7,800 nt of DNA from Rhodocyclaceae bacterium (GTDB lineage Bacteria; Pseudomonadota; Gammaproteobacteria; Burkholderiales; Rhodocyclaceae), in the NCBI GenBank assembly GCA_013821865.1, contig PNJM01000123.1:1-7800 (forward strand), read 5' to 3'. The notes under the pieces were generated by a model that was not told the DNA's origin, did no database searches, and saw nothing but the letters and a program-made list of their open reading frames with translations. Each line of letters begins with the position of its first letter. The stretch's first letter is position 1. Both the position numbers and the translations under genes were made by a program. Shown here piece after piece: positions 6,542 through 7,800 of the stretch.

Positions 6542-7681
6542 TCAGCGCAGCAGCCGGCCGTCGCGCCCGATCACGGTGACTTCGACGAAGCGCGAGCCGA
6601 TGCGGTTGTCGCGTGAGTAATTCACCTGGAAGCCGCCGATGTCGTGGGCGCCAAGCCCTTCGAGGGCGCGCAGCACCTTTTCCCGCGTGGGATTCGGTCC
6701 GGCACGGCGCAAGCCTTCGACCAGCACCTTGGCGCCGATGAATTCCTCGAAGCTGGTATAGGAAATGTTGGCTTCTTTCGGCGCGTATTTCATGAACAGC
6801 TCCCTGTACTCGCGGATCACGGGCAGGGTCGGCGAATAGGGAAACGGAACGACCTGGGATATCCCCAGTCCGTGCAAGTTGCTTAGCCCGCCGAGCTTGA
6901 CCAGTTCGGCAGGGTCGACCACGGAGATGTTGAATAGCTGGGCAGTGCCGCCGGCGCTGCGGTAGGCCTTGACGAACGCCGCCGTGGTGACATTGATCGA
7001 AACCATAATGACGGCATCCGCCTTCGATTCGGCGATGACCTTGACGGCTTCGGCAACCGAGGCGTCCAGCTTGTTGCGCTCGTAGGGCGCGCTGGCTGCC
7101 AGTTTGAGGCCGCGTTTGGCCAGGGCGTTTTCCACGCCGGCCAGCCCCGCCTTGCCGAAACCGTCGTTCTGGTAGTAGACGGCGATGTGCTTGACGCCCG
7201 TCGTGAAGAGCTGCCCGACCATGTGTTCGGCTTCATCGGCATAACCGGCACGGATGTGGAAAATGCTCGGATTGAAGGGATTGCGCAGAGTCTCTCCGCC
7301 GGTATAGGGCGCGACGAGCGCGATATTGGCATCCTGCATGATGTTGCGCTTGAGAAGCTCGGTCAGATTCGCGGTGCCGGCGTAGCCGAACAGCGCCACG
7401 GCTTTGTCCTTGTCGATCAACTGCCGGGTGAGCCTGATCGTCTCCTCCACCTTGTAGCCGTCGTCCAGCACTATGTGGCGGATTTTCGCGCCATGGATGC
7501 CGCCTTTGCCGTTGATGTGCTCGAAGTAGATTTTCGCGCCGAGCACCATCTGTTGGCCGGTGCTGGCCAGTACGCCGGACAGCGGTGCCACCTGTCCGAC
7601 CACCAGTTCGGCCGCGCGGGATGGGAGCGCGAGGGACAGCAATGCGGCAATCAGCGCAAAAACGCAGCCTTTGGTGCTCAT
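6542..7681 (-). CDS. Periplasmic substrate-binding protein of a branched-chain amino acid-type ABC transporter
   Basis: With the ATG at 7681 it has 379 residues. A Sec signal peptide is clear: MSTKG, a hydrophobic core at 7-19, then PSRA and likely cleavage at Ala23-Ala24 before ELVVGQ. There is no lipobox, so the mature protein should be soluble in the periplasm. The fold is the Leu/Ile/Val-binding type (periplasmic binding protein family 6): VGQVAPLSG (28-36), GAKIYFEHINGKGGIHG (48-64), VLDDGYKVEETIRLTRQLID (71-90), ALFGYAGTANL (96-106), VYYQNDGFGKAGLAGVENAL (168-187) and the late GGFQVNYS (349-356). Members bind amino acids, but also aromatic and other carboxylic acids or amides. GGGG with a 9-base spacer precedes the ATG. 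A TTG at 7753 would add 24 residues before the signal peptide and was rejected. The ATPase and permease genes are not in view. Neighbours suggest the ligand is an organic acid used by the enzymes downstream. Confidence 0.93.
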   Translation of the reverse strand: MSTKGCVFALIAALLSLALPSRAAELVVGQVAPLSGVLASTGQQMVLGAKIYFEHINGKGGIHGAKIRHIVLDDGYKVEETIRLTRQLIDKDKAVALFGYAGTANLTELLKRNIMQDANIALVAPYTGGETLRNPFNPSIFHIRAGYADEAEHMVGQLFTTGVKHIAVYYQNDGFGKAGLAGVENALAKRGLKLAASAPYERNKLDASVAEAVKVIAESKADAVIMVSINVTTAAFVKAYRSAGGTAQLFNISVVDPAELVKLGGLSNLHGLGISQVVPFPYSPTLPVIREYRELFMKYAPKEANISYTSFEEFIGAKVLVEGLRRAGPNPTREKVLRALEGLGAHDIGGFQVNYSRDNRIGSRFVEVTVIGRDGRLLR

Positions 7682-7685
7682 GGCG

Positions 7686-7800
7686 TTATTCCCCGGCGAA
7701 AAATTCGGTTTGGCTGCCGCCGAAACAAACCCGGAGGCGGGAGAGACGGGCAAGGATTGCGATGCAGAGCAACAGGCTGCTCAGGAAGACAACCAGCCTG
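7686..7800 (-). CDS. 3' end of a probable membrane-protein gene
   Basis: On the - strand a frame is open from the window edge to a TAA at 7688-7686 and gives 37 residues. A hydrophobic stretch VVFLSSLLLCIAILA (3-17) is followed by basic residues RLSRLR (18-23) and a short polar tail ending in AGE. This looks like the last membrane helix of an integral protein with a cytoplasmic end. The stop lies 4 bases before the substrate-binding protein start, the same spacing as other gene pairs here, which supports a real gene in the same operon. It could be a transporter permease, but 37 residues do not identify it, and chance is not excluded. Confidence 0.45.
   Translation of the reverse strand, partial: RLVVFLSSLLLCIAILARLSRLRVCFGGSQTEFFAGE

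Noticed and set aside
6542..7753. TTG start at 7753 for the substrate-binding protein
   Set aside because: It would put 24 polar residues before a clear signal peptide. The ATG at 7681 has a ribosome site and sits directly at the signal sequence.
1..7800. CRISPR, tRNA, insertion sequence, toxin-antitoxin or phage-defence system
   Set aside because: No spaced repeat array, cloverleaf, transposase motif or paired small toxin gene was seen. Almost all bases are accounted for by metabolic genes.

Overview
The window is GC-rich DNA with tightly packed genes and GC-rich third codon positions. It carries a phasin, a molybdenum-cofactor gene run and an operon of acyl-CoA-type enzymes. Together these suggest a Gram-negative betaproteobacterium, with a Rhodocyclales-like metabolic generalist as the best guess. 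That taxonomic call is inference: there is no rRNA or other marker gene here.

Left block (1-3450, + strand): five genes read rightwards with almost no gaps. The first has lost its 5' end to the window edge and looks like a circularly permuted ATP-grasp protein. It overlaps mobB by ATGA, and mobB overlaps moeA by ATGA. Then follow moaD (4-bp gap) and moaE (1-bp gap). MoaD and MoaE form molybdopterin synthase, MoeA inserts molybdate, and MobB is the GTP-binding partner of the nucleotide-adding step. The block therefore covers the middle and late steps of Mo-cofactor synthesis. moaA, moaC, moaB/mog, mobA and moeB are not in the window.

Junction (3448-3482): moaE and the phasin gene converge. 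Their two stop codons lie in the two arms of one inverted repeat, probably a shared terminator.

Right block (3480-7800, - strand), in transcription order: the 3' end of a probable membrane-protein gene (cut by the window edge), a periplasmic Leu/Ile/Val-type substrate-binding protein, an SDR-family oxidoreductase, a fused-subunit family I CoA-transferase, and a phasin. Gaps are 4, 32, 4 and 53 bp, so this is probably one operon, perhaps with a second promoter before the phasin. A reasonable reading is uptake of a carboxylic acid, CoA activation by transfer, a keto/hydroxy redox step, and a link to polyhydroxyalkanoate granules. The substrate cannot be read from the sequence.

The least ordinary items are the ATP-grasp-like gene coupled to mobB, an 11-bp perfect inverted repeat flanking the CoA-transferase stop codon just before the phasin, a hexanucleotide repeat encoding the phasin's Lys-rich tail, and the metabolic linkage of the right-hand operon. 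I see no CRISPR array, tRNA, rRNA, insertion sequence or phage gene, and no clearly new defence or mobile system. No gene-free stretch is longer than about 55 bases.
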